Source: CAJQQK01 sp051010015 (GTDB lineage Bacteria > Pseudomonadota > Alphaproteobacteria > Rhizobiales > Hyphomicrobiaceae). From it: a DNA stretch of 41,016 nucleotides. The stretch covers positions 1 to 41,016 of the forward strand of contig JBPCVZ010000330.1 in the NCBI GenBank assembly GCA_051010015.1, written 5' to 3'. Below the pieces are notes generated by a model that did not search any database, was not told the origin of the DNA, and worked only from the letters and a program-made list of their open reading frames with translations. This document shows, one piece after another, positions 1 through 8,462 of this stretch; position 1 is the stretch's first letter, and the number at the start of each line of letters is the position of its first letter. The position numbers and the translations under genes are program-made.

Positions 1-227
1 TCCATCTCGGCAACGGCTGCATGCGGTGCGTCGATGTTGAGGCAGGTATAATGCGCCTTGCGGTTCTTCTTGATCTTGTAGGCGAGCGATTTCAGGCCCC
101 AGTATTCGGAGCGCCCAATGCTGCCGCCGCCATCCGTAATGATCTGCTTATATTCGTCCGTGAGCGCTTCGACCTGCTGCTGCGAGACGTCTTGGCGCGC
201 CAAGAACACATGCTCATAAAGAGGCAT
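1..227 (-). CDS. rpsF: 30S ribosomal protein bS6 (5' part, runs off the window)
   Basis: This is the first 75 codons of ribosomal protein S6, a small-subunit protein that pairs with S18 on the central domain of 16S rRNA. The minus strand from ATG at 227 reads MPLYEHVFLARQD, followed by QQQVEALTDEYKQII, GRSEYWGLKSLAYKI and KAHYTCLNID, the typical bS6 N-terminal half (first strand, helix 1, then the basic KKNRKAHY strand). The reading frame is open to the window edge, so the 3' end and the usual downstream rpsR and rplI are not visible. The ribosome-binding site is a modest AAAGG about 8 nt upstream of the ATG. The gene is divergent from fabD across a 372-bp gap that holds a good promoter-like pair for rpsF. 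Confidence 0.95.
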   Translation of the reverse strand, partial: MPLYEHVFLARQDVSQQQVEALTDEYKQIITDGGGSIGRSEYWGLKSLAYKIKKNRKAHYTCLNIDAPHAAVAEM

Positions 228-417
228 GGTTTCAGCCTTTCCTGTTGTTCATTCCATATCGTCCCGGCGCAAAGCCTCGGCACGAGCCTCCTGAACGAGA
301 GGAAAGGCTCTTAATCGTCGACTCAGTGGAGCGGAGACACCATGAACCGGGCCATTTGCCCTGACCGCCGCGAACGGCCGCCTTCATGTTCAGCCCCCAA
401 CCGGAAACGAAGCGCGC

Positions 418-446
418 ATATAGACAGGCTTGACCGCGCTTATCAA
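418..446 (-). promoter_or_regulatory. Candidate sigma-70 promoter for rpsF
   Basis: On the minus strand TTGATA (446-441) and CTATAT (423-418) are separated by exactly 17 bp. This matches an alphaproteobacterial housekeeping promoter well and is one of the few such pairs in this gap. Transcription would begin near 411, leaving a leader of about 185 nt before the rpsF ATG. It is a visual match only; no start-site data are available. Confidence 0.45.
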
Positions 447-508
447 GTATATTCCGATATCGACATCCTGGTTCGGGCTTGATCGTGAGAGGCTCGCCCG
501 TGCCCAGC

Positions 509-537
509 TTGACAGGTCCGCGAGTGCCATGCCTAAA
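509..537 (+). promoter_or_regulatory. Possible promoter upstream of fabD
   Basis: A perfect TTGACA at 509-514 is followed after 17 bp by CCTAAA (532-537), a poor but possible -10 element. It would give a leader of about 55 nt before the fabD ATG at 600. The -35 is the main evidence. Confidence 0.3.
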
Positions 538-599
538 CGCGCGTCTCGCAATTATCGTATGGCACGTGCACGAGGCCGTTCCAGTGCAGGAAAGAAAAC

Positions 600-1550
600 A
601 TGTCAAATGCGTTCATTTTTCCGGGGCAGGGCTCCCAGGAAGTCGGTATGGGGCAGGCGCTGGCGGATGCGTTTCCGGTTGCCAAGGCTGTCTTCGATGA
701 AGTCGATGATGCACTCGGCGAAAAGCTCTCGGATTTGATGCGCGACGGGCCGCAGGACGAGCTGACACTGACGCAGAATGCCCAACCGGCCTTGATGGCG
801 GTTTCGATGGCGGTAGTACGGGTGCTGGAGAGCGAACTCGGGATCACGGTCAAGGAGCAGGCCAAGTTCGTTGCCGGCCATTCGCTCGGCGAATACTCGG
901 CTCTTGCCGCGGCCGGTACATTTTCGATCGCTGACGCTGCACAACTGCTACGCACGCGCGGGCTTGCCATGCAGGCTGCCGTGCCGGTCGGCGAGGGCGC
1001 GATGGCGGCGCTGCTTGGTGTCGGCCTGGATGTCGCCAAGACGGTTGCCGAGGCCGCCGTCAAGGACGGTGAGGTCCTTCAAATCGCCAATGACAACGAG
1101 CCGACGCAAGTGGTTTTGTCGGGCTCCAAGACAGCGGTCGACCGCATTCAGGAAATCGGCAAGGAACATGGTGTACGCCGAGCGGTACCACTGCCCGTCA
1201 GTGCGCCGTTCCATTGCGCGCTGATGAAACCCGCCGCCGATATCATGGCTGAGGCGCTCGCCAACGCGACCGTTAATGCCCCCGTTGTCCCGGTCGTCGC
1301 CAACGTCACGGCCGGACCGCTCAGCGACCCGGAAGAAATCAAGTCACGTCTTGTCGAGCAGGTGACAGGCACGGTTCGGTGGCGCGAGTGTGTGCTCGCC
1401 ATGACCGGCGCCGGGGTAACGAACTTCTACGAATTGGGTTGCGGCAAAGTGCTTTCCGGCTTAGCGCGGCGGATTGAAAAGACGGTGTCTGCGACACCGG
1501 TTGGCAGTCCAGACGACCTCAAAGCCGTTGAGGCAGCGCTCAAAGGCTAA
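600..1550 (+). CDS. fabD: Malonyl-CoA:ACP transacylase FabD
   Basis: FabD moves malonyl groups from CoA to acyl carrier protein, making the extender unit of type II fatty acid synthesis in the cytoplasm. The 316-residue protein begins NAFIFPGQGSQ, the classic family start. It has the nucleophile motif GHSLGEYSA (Ser95 after His94) and the second catalytic histidine in PFHCALM (His205). Length is normal for the family (about 310). The start is set by AGGAAAG 7-8 nt before the ATG. It is the first gene of a fabD-fabG-acpP-fabF run, with fabG 62 bp downstream. No anomaly was seen. Confidence 0.97.
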   Translation: MSNAFIFPGQGSQEVGMGQALADAFPVAKAVFDEVDDALGEKLSDLMRDGPQDELTLTQNAQPALMAVSMAVVRVLESELGITVKEQAKFVAGHSLGEYSALAAAGTFSIADAAQLLRTRGLAMQAAVPVGEGAMAALLGVGLDVAKTVAEAAVKDGEVLQIANDNEPTQVVLSGSKTAVDRIQEIGKEHGVRRAVPLPVSAPFHCALMKPAADIMAEALANATVNAPVVPVVANVTAGPLSDPEEIKSRLVEQVTGTVRWRECVLAMTGAGVTNFYELGCGKVLSGLARRIEKTVSATPVGSPDDLKAVEAALKG

Positions 1551-1612
1551 TCCAATGAGTAAGCTGCGGCCGACTGGTGACGTCAGGTGCGCCGCCCGAT
1601 AAGGAACGCTAA

Positions 1613-2356
1613 ATGTTTGAGTTGAATGATAAAAAGGCACTCATAACGGGTGCCACTGGCGGAATCGGCGGTGCCATCGCGCGCGCGATGCACGCCCAGG
1701 GCGCGACCGTGACTGTGTCAGGCCGCCAGGAAGACAAGCTGCAGGCGCTCGTGGCTGAGCTTGGTGAGCGGGCGCACTATATCGTTTGCGACCTTGCCAG
1801 CAAGGAGCAGGTCGGCGGCCTGGTTGACGGCGCCATTAAGGCGATGGATGGCCTCGATATCCTGGTCAACAATGCCGGGCTCACCAAGGACAACCTGTTC
1901 ATGGTCATGAAGGATGATCAATGGGATGACGTCATCTCGGTCAATCTGACATCGACATTCATGCTGATGCGAGCCGCGGCCCGGTCGATGATGCGCGCCA
2001 AGACGGGATATGGGCGAATTATCAACATTTCGTCGGTAAGTGGTATTATCGGCAACCCAGGTCAGGGCAACTATGCCGCCTCGAAGGCTGGTATGATCGG
2101 CATGACCAAGTCATTGGCCCGGGAGGCCGCATCGCGGGGTATTACCGCCAATTGCATCGCGCCTGGCTTCATCCAAACGGCCATGACCGACGTCCTCAAC
2201 GAGAAGCAAACCGCCGAAATCATGGGGGCAATTCCGGCAAATACGTTCGGGACGCCGGAGGATGTCGCCGCCACGGCGATCTACCTTGCCAGCCATGAAG
2301 CGCGCTATGTCACAGGTCAGACATTGCATGTGAATGGCGGCATGGTAATGCCGTAA
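1613..2356 (+). CDS. fabG: 3-oxoacyl-ACP reductase FabG
   Basis: FabG is the NADPH-dependent short-chain dehydrogenase that reduces 3-oxoacyl-ACP to 3-hydroxyacyl-ACP. The 247-residue protein has the Rossmann glycine motif GATGGIGGAIA (13-23), the NNAG motif (86-89), and the catalytic Ser141, Tyr154 and Lys158 in the NISS...YAASK arrangement. The C-terminal YVTGQTLHVNGGMVMP is the typical FabG ending. An AGGAA ribosome-binding site lies 6-7 nt upstream. Its place between fabD and acpP makes the fatty-acid role secure, rather than a generic SDR. Confidence 0.97.
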   Translation: MFELNDKKALITGATGGIGGAIARAMHAQGATVTVSGRQEDKLQALVAELGERAHYIVCDLASKEQVGGLVDGAIKAMDGLDILVNNAGLTKDNLFMVMKDDQWDDVISVNLTSTFMLMRAAARSMMRAKTGYGRIINISSVSGIIGNPGQGNYAASKAGMIGMTKSLAREAASRGITANCIAPGFIQTAMTDVLNEKQTAEIMGAIPANTFGTPEDVAATAIYLASHEARYVTGQTLHVNGGMVMP

Positions 2357-2439
2357 CCGAGCAACTCGACAGGTGGGTCCGTCTTGAGCCTTTGTTGGCA
2401 GGGCTTTTGTCGAGGTAGGACAGCTTCGGATCGGTGCTA

Positions 2440-2464
2440 GTCAACACAAAATAAGTGTGTTAAC
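2440..2464. repeat. Imperfect inverted repeat between fabG and acpP
   Basis: GTCAACACA (2440-2448) and TGTGTTAAC (2456-2464) can pair over 9 bp with one mismatch around the 7-nt loop AAATAAG. There is no T-tract, so it is not a standard terminator. It sits upstream of the possible acpP promoter and could be an operator or an mRNA processing hairpin. Its function is unknown. Confidence 0.5.
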
Positions 2465-2499
2465 TGGCGCTCGGTAACTCGCGAGGAATGCGCTGGGTA

Positions 2500-2528
2500 T
2501 TGTCATACAGCAGCCAAAACCGCTACCT
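2500..2528 (+). promoter_or_regulatory. Possible internal promoter for acpP
   Basis: TTGTCA (2500-2505) and CTACCT (2523-2528) are spaced by 17 bp in the 295-bp gap before acpP. The gap is long for an operon, and acpP usually needs far more product than its neighbours, so a separate promoter is expected. The -10 match is weak. Confidence 0.3.
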
Positions 2529-2651
2529 GATCGGTTCAAGTACATGACGGCTTGAAGGCAGGGTCCAGTCCCTCGGTCTGGGCGTTGTTGGAAGGTGCAT
2601 ATCGTCCGCAACATGCGGGACGGTTCTAAACACTAAGGGTTGGAGAAAAGA

Positions 2652-2894
2652 ATGAGCGATGTCTCGGAGCGCGTGAAGAAGATTGTTGTCGAACATCTTG
2701 GCGTGGAAGAAGAAAAAGTATCCGAAAAAGCGTCGTTCATCGACGATCTCGGCGCCGATAGCCTCGATACGGTCGAGCTCGTTATGGCCTTTGAGGAAGA
2801 GTTCGGCTGTGAAATTCCGGATGATGCCGCCGAACACATCCTGACTGTCGGCGATGCGGTCAAGTTCCTCGAAAAGAACGCCAGCGCGGCTTGA
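2652..2894 (+). CDS. acpP: Acyl carrier protein
   Basis: AcpP carries the growing acyl chain on a 4'-phosphopantetheine arm for fatty acid and lipid A synthesis. The 80-residue acidic protein starts MSDVSERVKKIVVEHLGV and has the attachment motif GADSLDTVEL with the modified serine at Ser37. The whole length and helical pattern match the family. I chose the ATG at 2652 because GGAG lies 6 nt upstream; an in-frame TTG at 2640 would swallow this ribosome-binding site. It is preceded by a 295-bp gap with an inverted repeat and a possible promoter, and followed 198 bp later by fabF. Confidence 0.97.
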   Translation: MSDVSERVKKIVVEHLGVEEEKVSEKASFIDDLGADSLDTVELVMAFEEEFGCEIPDDAAEHILTVGDAVKFLEKNASAA

Positions 2895-3092
2895 TCATTT
2901 CAGAATCGACGAAACAGTAAGGCTGCTCGCGCATAGGTTTGGGCGAGCATTCACGTGCGTTTCGCGACGCTGCCGGTCATCAGCGCCCAGCCTGAATCGG
3001 TGCGCGGCTTGACAGACGGGCCTGCGCGCCGAATGCTTCTCAATCAGGGAATGACAAGGCGGGTGGTTCGGTAACGAGGGGTTGGGAAGCCT

Positions 3093-4355
3093 ATGCGACG
3101 CGTTGTAGTCACAGGTTTGGGGCTGGTTACGCCTTTGGCGTGCGGAGTGGATGCAACTTGGAAGCGTTTGCTCGCTGGCGAGAGCGGTGCGCGCCGGGTC
3201 GAGGAATTCGAAGTCGAAGACCTCAGCTGCCAGATCGCGAGCTTCATTCCACGTGGTGATGGATCGGACGGCAAATTCAATCCCGACGATTGGATGGAGC
3301 CAAAAGAGCAGCGCAAAGTTGATGATTTCATTATCTACGCCGTTGCCGCGGCCGATCAGGCGATCGCCGACGCGCAAGGTGTTTTCGATGGCGCGTCGGA
3401 TCGCAATGAATTCGGTGTACTGATCGGCTCCGGCATCGGCGGTTTGCAGGGAATTGCCGAAACGTCACTGCTGTTGCGCGACAAGGGCCCGCGCCGGATC
3501 AGTCCGTTCTTCATACCGGGTCGGCTCATCAATCTGGCATCCGGCTATGTCTCCATCAAACACGCGCTCAAGGGCCCCAATCATTCGGTGGTGACGGCCT
3601 GCTCGACCGGTGCGCATGCAATCGGTGATGCCGCGCGCCTGGTTGCGCTGGGTGATGCCGAAGTCATGGTCGCAGGTGGTGCTGAAAGCCCGATCTGCCG
3701 CATCGCCCTTGCCGGCTTTGCGGCCTGCCGCGCGCTGTCGACAGGCTACAATGACCGCCCCACCGTTGCATCGCGCCCCTACGACGAAGGCCGCGATGGT
3801 TTCGTGATGGGAGAGGGCGCCGGCGTCGTGGTGCTCGAAGAGTACGAGCGGGCCAAGGCGCGGGGCGCCAAGATCTATGCGGAAGTGATCGGCTATGGAA
3901 TGTCCGGCGACGCCTATCACATCACCGCACCGGCGGAAGATGGCGATGGTGCGGAGCGCTGCATGCGGGCTGCGATCAAGCGCGCGAGCATAAACGCGGC
4001 CGACATCGACTACGTCAATGCGCACGGTACGTCGACACCGATGGGCGATGAAATCGAACTGGCGGCGGTGCAGCGGTTGTTCGGCAATGCCGCCGAGACC
4101 GCGACGATGTCGTCGACGAAATCAGCGATCGGCCATCTGCTTGGTGCTGCAGGCGCCGTCGAGACGATTTTCTCCGTGCTGGCCATTCGCGACAACATCG
4201 CGCCACCGACGATCAATCTTGACAATCCTTCTGTCGAGACGCCGATCGACCTTGTCGCGAACGCGGCCAAGGAGAAGGAGATCAACACGGTGTTGTCAAA
4301 TTCCTTCGGCTTCGGCGGGACCAACGCGTCGCTTGTGTTGCGTCAGATTGAGTGA
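3093..4355 (+). CDS. fabF: Beta-ketoacyl-ACP synthase II FabF
   Basis: FabF condenses malonyl-ACP with acyl-ACP to lengthen fatty acids, and is the elongation enzyme of the pathway. The 420-residue thiolase-fold protein has the Cys-His-His triad: Cys170 in VVTACSTGAH, His311 in NAHGTSTPMGD, and His348 in STKSAIGHLLGAAG (with Lys343). The C-terminal NSFGFGGTNASLVL is the family signature. The start RRVVVTGLGLVTPL is the canonical N-terminus, preceded by GGGAAG. It follows acpP by 198 bp, a usual pairing, and is followed by mltG. Confidence 0.97.
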   Translation: MRRVVVTGLGLVTPLACGVDATWKRLLAGESGARRVEEFEVEDLSCQIASFIPRGDGSDGKFNPDDWMEPKEQRKVDDFIIYAVAAADQAIADAQGVFDGASDRNEFGVLIGSGIGGLQGIAETSLLLRDKGPRRISPFFIPGRLINLASGYVSIKHALKGPNHSVVTACSTGAHAIGDAARLVALGDAEVMVAGGAESPICRIALAGFAACRALSTGYNDRPTVASRPYDEGRDGFVMGEGAGVVVLEEYERAKARGAKIYAEVIGYGMSGDAYHITAPAEDGDGAERCMRAAIKRASINAADIDYVNAHGTSTPMGDEIELAAVQRLFGNAAETATMSSTKSAIGHLLGAAGAVETIFSVLAIRDNIAPPTINLDNPSVETPIDLVANAAKEKEINTVLSNSFGFGGTNASLVLRQIE

Positions 4356-4620
4356 CCATCGCGAAACTGGATGGGTTCGATGCCGAATTGTCGCATCTTG
4401 TAGTCGAATCTCGTAAATCGGTATCAGTTGGCGCGTCGACTGGAATGGCGTGAGACGGAAGGACATGGCTTGGCGACAGGTGGGCCGATCTGCTCAGGTG
4501 CGGCGAGCTGTCTGTGTGATGGTCCTGTTTTGCCATAATTTTACGTCTTTCTAGCGCTGAGCGAAACGCCCTTTGATGGATTGATCGGGCATCGAGGAAC
4601 GCAGAGAGTGAGATGGTTCC

Positions 4621-5934
4621 GTGAACCTACGTCATACCGCGCCCAATCATTGGCATGTGCGTCCAGGGTACGCACCGCGCAGTCCTGCAGAAGAGATTGA
4701 GCCGACGCGTGCACCGAAACGGCCCAATGGGCGCCGGCGCAAGAGGGGATCAAAACGGATGCGGGGATTGACCCGATTTTTGAGCGGTATACTGACGCTC
4801 GGGTTTGTCATCATGACCTCGGTGGCCGGTGTCGTCGCCTGGTTCCACCAAGCCGTCGATGCTCCGGGTCCACTTCAGGAAGCGCGCAATGTCGTTATTC
4901 CGGCAGGCGACAGTACGCGCATGATTGCCGAGCGGCTGGAGAAACAGGGTGTGATATCCGGTCAATCGGTGTTTCTGGCTCAAGTCATGTCGCAAAATGC
5001 CATCGCGCGCGTTTCAGGCCGTGCCGGGCGGCACATGAAAGCGGGGGAATACGAGCTCAAGGCCCGCTCGAGCATTCGCGACGTCATAAATGTACTCACC
5101 GAAGGCCGCGCGCTGCTCTATTCCGTTACCCTGCCGGAAGGGCTGACAAGTTATGAGATTGTTCGCCGGCTTTTGAACGATGACAATCTATCGGGGGCGG
5201 TCTCGCAGGTCCCGCCGGAAGGATCGCTCTTGCCCGAGACCTTTCGTGTGCCGCGCAATACGCCGCGGCAACAGGTTTTGACATTGCTCGCCAAGGAACA
5301 GCTGAAGTTCATTGATGCCAAATGGGAGGCGCGCGCGCCGGACCTACCGCTGCGCAACAAAGCGGAAGCGCTTGTTCTTGCCTCGATCGTTGAGAAGGAA
5401 AGTGGACCGAATGACGACCCGGCGAGAATTGCCGGGGTCTTCATCAATCGACTGAGGCGCGGCATTCGCTTGCAGTCCGACCCCACCATCCTCTATGGCA
5501 AGCACGGCGCCAATGTCGCCTGGGGATCGAAGATTTTTAGGTCGGATATCAACCGCAAGACTGCCTACAACACGTACCAGATTGATGGCCTGCCGCCGAC
5601 GCCGATCTGCAATCCGGGGCGCCGGTCAATCGAAGCGGTTCTTCAGCCAGCGACGACGAAAGACCTTTATTTCGTCGCCGACGGCCGTGGCGGGCATATC
5701 TTCTCGGCGACGCTCAAAGATCACGAGCGCGCGGTCAGAAACTGGCGCAAGATCGAGCGCGGCATTCGGGCCGACGAAGCAAAACGTGCACAGACTGAGA
5801 AGGCGGCTTCCGCGTCCAATGTCGCGCCAACGCTGTTGAACACCAAGTCGAGATCGTCAGTGACCGTTGCCAGTGGCACGGACACGGTCACGCCCGGCAT
5901 CGTACCCCTCCCGGTAAAGCGTCCGCCGCGCTGA
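4621..5934 (+). CDS. mltG: Endolytic transglycosylase MltG
   Basis: MltG (YceG) is an inner-membrane lytic transglycosylase that cuts nascent glycan strands and sets peptidoglycan chain length. The 437-residue product has a basic cytoplasmic N-terminus, one membrane segment at about 52-74, then a LysM-like region and the YceG catalytic domain. The latter carries the conserved ASIVEKE motif (254-260, glutamates 258 and 260) and LQSDPTILYG. The GTG at 4621 is used because the upstream PRSPAEEIEPTRAP segment resembles that of other rhizobial MltG proteins; an ATG at residue 47 is the alternative. The tail after about residue 385 is low-complexity. It lies in the usual place between fabF and yicC. 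Confidence 0.93.
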   Translation: MNLRHTAPNHWHVRPGYAPRSPAEEIEPTRAPKRPNGRRRKRGSKRMRGLTRFLSGILTLGFVIMTSVAGVVAWFHQAVDAPGPLQEARNVVIPAGDSTRMIAERLEKQGVISGQSVFLAQVMSQNAIARVSGRAGRHMKAGEYELKARSSIRDVINVLTEGRALLYSVTLPEGLTSYEIVRRLLNDDNLSGAVSQVPPEGSLLPETFRVPRNTPRQQVLTLLAKEQLKFIDAKWEARAPDLPLRNKAEALVLASIVEKESGPNDDPARIAGVFINRLRRGIRLQSDPTILYGKHGANVAWGSKIFRSDINRKTAYNTYQIDGLPPTPICNPGRRSIEAVLQPATTKDLYFVADGRGGHIFSATLKDHERAVRNWRKIERGIRADEAKRAQTEKAASASNVAPTLLNTKSRSSVTVASGTDTVTPGIVPLPVKRPPR

Positions 5935-6055
5935 ATGTCTGAGTTGTTCCAGAGTTGATCCGAAGGCGGTTGTCCACGCGCCTTGCTTCCCTTTCGGCGT
6001 GACACGCTCTAAAACCGACGCTCAACAGTTCATTGTGCAAGCGATCGAGCCCAAT

Positions 6056-6946
6056 ATGACCGTTATGAGCATGACCGGTTTCGCACGTATCGACGGGGCG
6101 GACGACGGTGCGACTTGGTTCTGGGAAATCCGCACGGTCAATGGACGTGGGCTCGATGTCCGGCTGCGGCTGCCGCCTGGAGCCGACCAGATTGAACTGC
6201 CGGCCCGTGAACTTGTTGCAAAACGTCTGACACGCGGCAACGTGACCCTACAACTTAATCAGCGGCGGACGGCGAGTGGATCGGTCGTCGTCGTCAATGA
6301 AAATGCGCTTCACCAGGTGCTCGAGATCGCCAGTGATCTGCGTGAACGGTTCGATGCCCCGCCACCGACAGTGGAAGGGATGTTAGGGCTGCGCGGTGTG
6401 CTCGACACCGTCGAGATTGAAGACCCCGAAGATGTCGTTGCGGCACGAACCGTCGCCCAACTTGCCGATCTCGAAAAAGGTCTTGATGCCCTGATCGCGG
6501 CCCGTGCCGGGGAAGGCCGGCGTCTCGGTGAAATTGTCGAACAGCAGCTCAAGGGCATATTCGGGATTATCGAGGCGGTGACCGCATCACCGGCGCGCAC
6601 TCCCGAGGCGATAGCATTGCGACTTGGCGACGCGATCAAGCGTTTGCTCGATGAAAAGGCAGCCAGTTTCGATACGGATCGGCTACACCAGGAAGCGGTT
6701 CTGCTGGCAACCAAAGCCGATGTCGAAGAAGAACTGCAGCGCTTGCGGGCCCATGTCGCGGCCGCGCACGAGCTGCTTGCCTCGGAAGGCTCGATCGGGC
6801 GCCGGCTGGACTTTCTTACCCAGGAGTTCAATCGCGAAGCGAACACGCTTTGCTCGAAGTCGAATGATGTCGCGGTCACCAAACTTGGTCTTGAGCTCAA
6901 ATCCACGATCGAACAAATGCGCGAACAGGTGCAGAATATTGAATAG
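6056..6946 (+). CDS. yicC: YicC family endoribonuclease-like protein
   Basis: This is a YicC-family protein. Members are stress-related RNases or RNase adaptors; E. coli YicC has been linked to decay of the small RNA RyhB. The start MSMTGFAR is the family hallmark, and the C-terminal part GRRLDFLTQEFNREANTLCSKS is the most conserved block, ending in a helix KSTIEQMREQVQNIE. I placed the start at the ATG at 6056 (MTVMSMTGFAR, 296 residues); a GTG at 5999 would add 19 unconserved residues. The ribosome-binding site is weak either way. gmk begins within the last codons, so the two are translationally linked, as in many proteobacteria. Confidence 0.92.
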   Translation: MTVMSMTGFARIDGADDGATWFWEIRTVNGRGLDVRLRLPPGADQIELPARELVAKRLTRGNVTLQLNQRRTASGSVVVVNENALHQVLEIASDLRERFDAPPPTVEGMLGLRGVLDTVEIEDPEDVVAARTVAQLADLEKGLDALIAARAGEGRRLGEIVEQQLKGIFGIIEAVTASPARTPEAIALRLGDAIKRLLDEKAASFDTDRLHQEAVLLATKADVEEELQRLRAHVAAAHELLASEGSIGRRLDFLTQEFNREANTLCSKSNDVAVTKLGLELKSTIEQMREQVQNIE

Positions 6947-7595
6947 CAATTCGGATACAGGGCGCCGTCCGGTCGAACGGCGTGGCATGCTGTTGGTGCT
7001 GTCGTCTCCGTCCGGGGCTGGAAAAACGACCCTGGCGAGCCGTTTGCTGGAAAGCGATTCGTCGATCGCGTTGTCGGTGTCGCTGACCACACGACCGCCA
7101 CGCGCGAACGAAGTTGACGGGCGTGATTATTGGTTCGTTGATGAAGCCACCTTTCAAGCGCGGCGCAAAGCCGGGGATCTGTTGGAGTGGGCGCGGGTCT
7201 TCGACCACTTCTATGGCACGCCGAAGGCGCCCGTCGCGGCATCCTTGGCGGCGGGGCAGGATATTCTGTTCGATATCGACTGGCAGGGCGCTCAACAGAT
7301 CGCCGAGGCGATGGCGCAGGATCTTGTGCGCGTGTTTGTGCTGCCGCCATCCGGTCCTATTCTGGAGCAGCGCCTGCGCACGCGTGCACAGGATAGTGAC
7401 CAGGTTGTTGCGGATCGCATGTCGCGGGCGTCCGATGAGATCAGTCATTGGGCCGAGTATGACTATGTCATCGTCAATGACGATCTCGACGCGAGCAGTC
7501 AGGCGCTGCAATCCATCCTCATCGCGGAACGCCACAAACGAGAACGGCAACGGGGCTTGCCGCGATTTGTGCGTGGCATCATGGGTTCACTTTGA
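6939..7595 (+). CDS. gmk: Guanylate kinase
   Basis: Gmk phosphorylates GMP to GDP with ATP, needed for GTP, dGTP and recycling of cyclic-di-GMP products. The P-loop SPSGAGKTT (24-31), the GMP-binding TTRPPRANEVDGRDYWFV block, and ILFDIDWQGAQQI are all present. The start is uncertain: a TTG at 6939 has AGGTG 7 nt upstream, overlaps the end of yicC by 8 nt and gives 218 residues with a typical short N-terminal extension. The ATG at 6987 gives 202 residues but no ribosome-binding site. I favour TTG. The last 9 bp overlap the end of convergent rsmA. Confidence 0.95.
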   Translation: MNSNSDTGRRPVERRGMLLVLSSPSGAGKTTLASRLLESDSSIALSVSLTTRPPRANEVDGRDYWFVDEATFQARRKAGDLLEWARVFDHFYGTPKAPVAASLAAGQDILFDIDWQGAQQIAEAMAQDLVRVFVLPPSGPILEQRLRTRAQDSDQVVADRMSRASDEISHWAEYDYVIVNDDLDASSQALQSILIAERHKRERQRGLPRFVRGIMGSL

Positions 7596-8462
7596 ACGAT
7601 CCATCTCGAGCGCAATGTTCGCAAGGTCGGCGACGGATAGCGTTTCGGCGCGCGCCGTCGGCTCGATACCAAGCCGCTCGAGAATGGTTTCCGGGTTGCG
7701 AAACAGTGGTTTCAATGTTGCCCGCAGCATTTTACGGCGTTGCCCGAATAGTGTGCGGGATACCTGGCCAAGCTTGGTGACATCGCAGGCTGGCAGGCAT
7801 TCGTCACGCGGTTTGAATCGAACAATGGCCGATGCAACTTTGGGCGGCGGTGTGAACGCCTCGGGCCCGAGCGTCATGGCGATCTCGCAATGACAACGCC
7901 ACTGGGCGATAACGGCAAGCCGGCCATAGGACTTCGTCGCAGGTACCGCGACGATCCGCTCCGCGACCTCTTTTTGAAACATCAGGGCCATGCCGTCGTA
8001 CCAGGGCGGCCAGGGCTCCGTCTCGAGCCAGCCGATCAAGAGTTTGGTGGCGATACCGTAGGGCAGGTTGGCGATGATGATCACCTTTTCGCGCGGTTGT
8101 GTTCGCGCCGGTTCGATGATGGCGTTCCAGTCGGTTTGCAGCGCATCTGCAGCATGAACGGTAAGGCGTCCTGGCCAGTGAGCGGCGATGTCATCGAGGG
8201 CTGGCAGGCAGCGTTCGTCACGTTCAATGGCGATCACATGGCGCGCGCCGCCCGCGAGGAGCGCCCGTGTCAGGCCACCCGGGCCGGGGCCGATCTCCAC
8301 CACGAGGCGCTCGTCGAGAGGACCTGCGAGACCGGCAATCTTGGTGGTCAAATTGAGATCGAGTATGAAATTCTGGCCGAGGTTCTTCTTGGCGGCGAGG
8401 CCATGGGTGTCGATCACGTCGCGCAGCGCCGGCAATCCATCAGAGCCGACAGGAGCTTTCAT
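7587..8462 (-). CDS. rsmA: 16S rRNA (adenine1518/1519-N6)-dimethyltransferase RsmA (KsgA)
   Basis: RsmA dimethylates two adjacent adenines in the 3'-end hairpin of 16S rRNA, a late checkpoint of 30S assembly, using S-adenosylmethionine. The 291-residue protein has KKNLGQNFILD (25-35), the SAM-binding EIGPGPGGLT (56-65) and the catalytic motif IV NLPY (132-135), followed by the C-terminal helical domain with FGQRRKMLRATLK. Its ATG overlaps the stop of surA (ATGA), so it is the last gene of the lpt-surA operon. pdxA, which usually lies between surA and rsmA, is not here. Its 3' end overlaps that of gmk by 9 bp in opposite orientation. Confidence 0.96.
   Translation of the reverse strand: MKAPVGSDGLPALRDVIDTHGLAAKKNLGQNFILDLNLTTKIAGLAGPLDERLVVEIGPGPGGLTRALLAGGARHVIAIERDERCLPALDDIAAHWPGRLTVHAADALQTDWNAIIEPARTQPREKVIIIANLPYGIATKLLIGWLETEPWPPWYDGMALMFQKEVAERIVAVPATKSYGRLAVIAQWRCHCEIAMTLGPEAFTPPPKVASAIVRFKPRDECLPACDVTKLGQVSRTLFGQRRKMLRATLKPLFRNPETILERLGIEPTARAETLSVADLANIALEMDRSK

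Larger units (their letters stand above)
228..599. other. Divergent intergenic region rpsF / fabD
   Basis: These 372 bp contain no credible gene; the short open frames crossing it have no recognisable product. It holds the candidate rpsF promoter (418-446) and a possible fabD promoter (509-537). On the rpsF side lies a long leader with a potential hairpin at 260-284 (minus strand) that contains a CCG in a stem. rpsF leaders in many bacteria carry an S6:S18-binding element, so autoregulation is possible but not demonstrated here. Confidence 0.6.
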
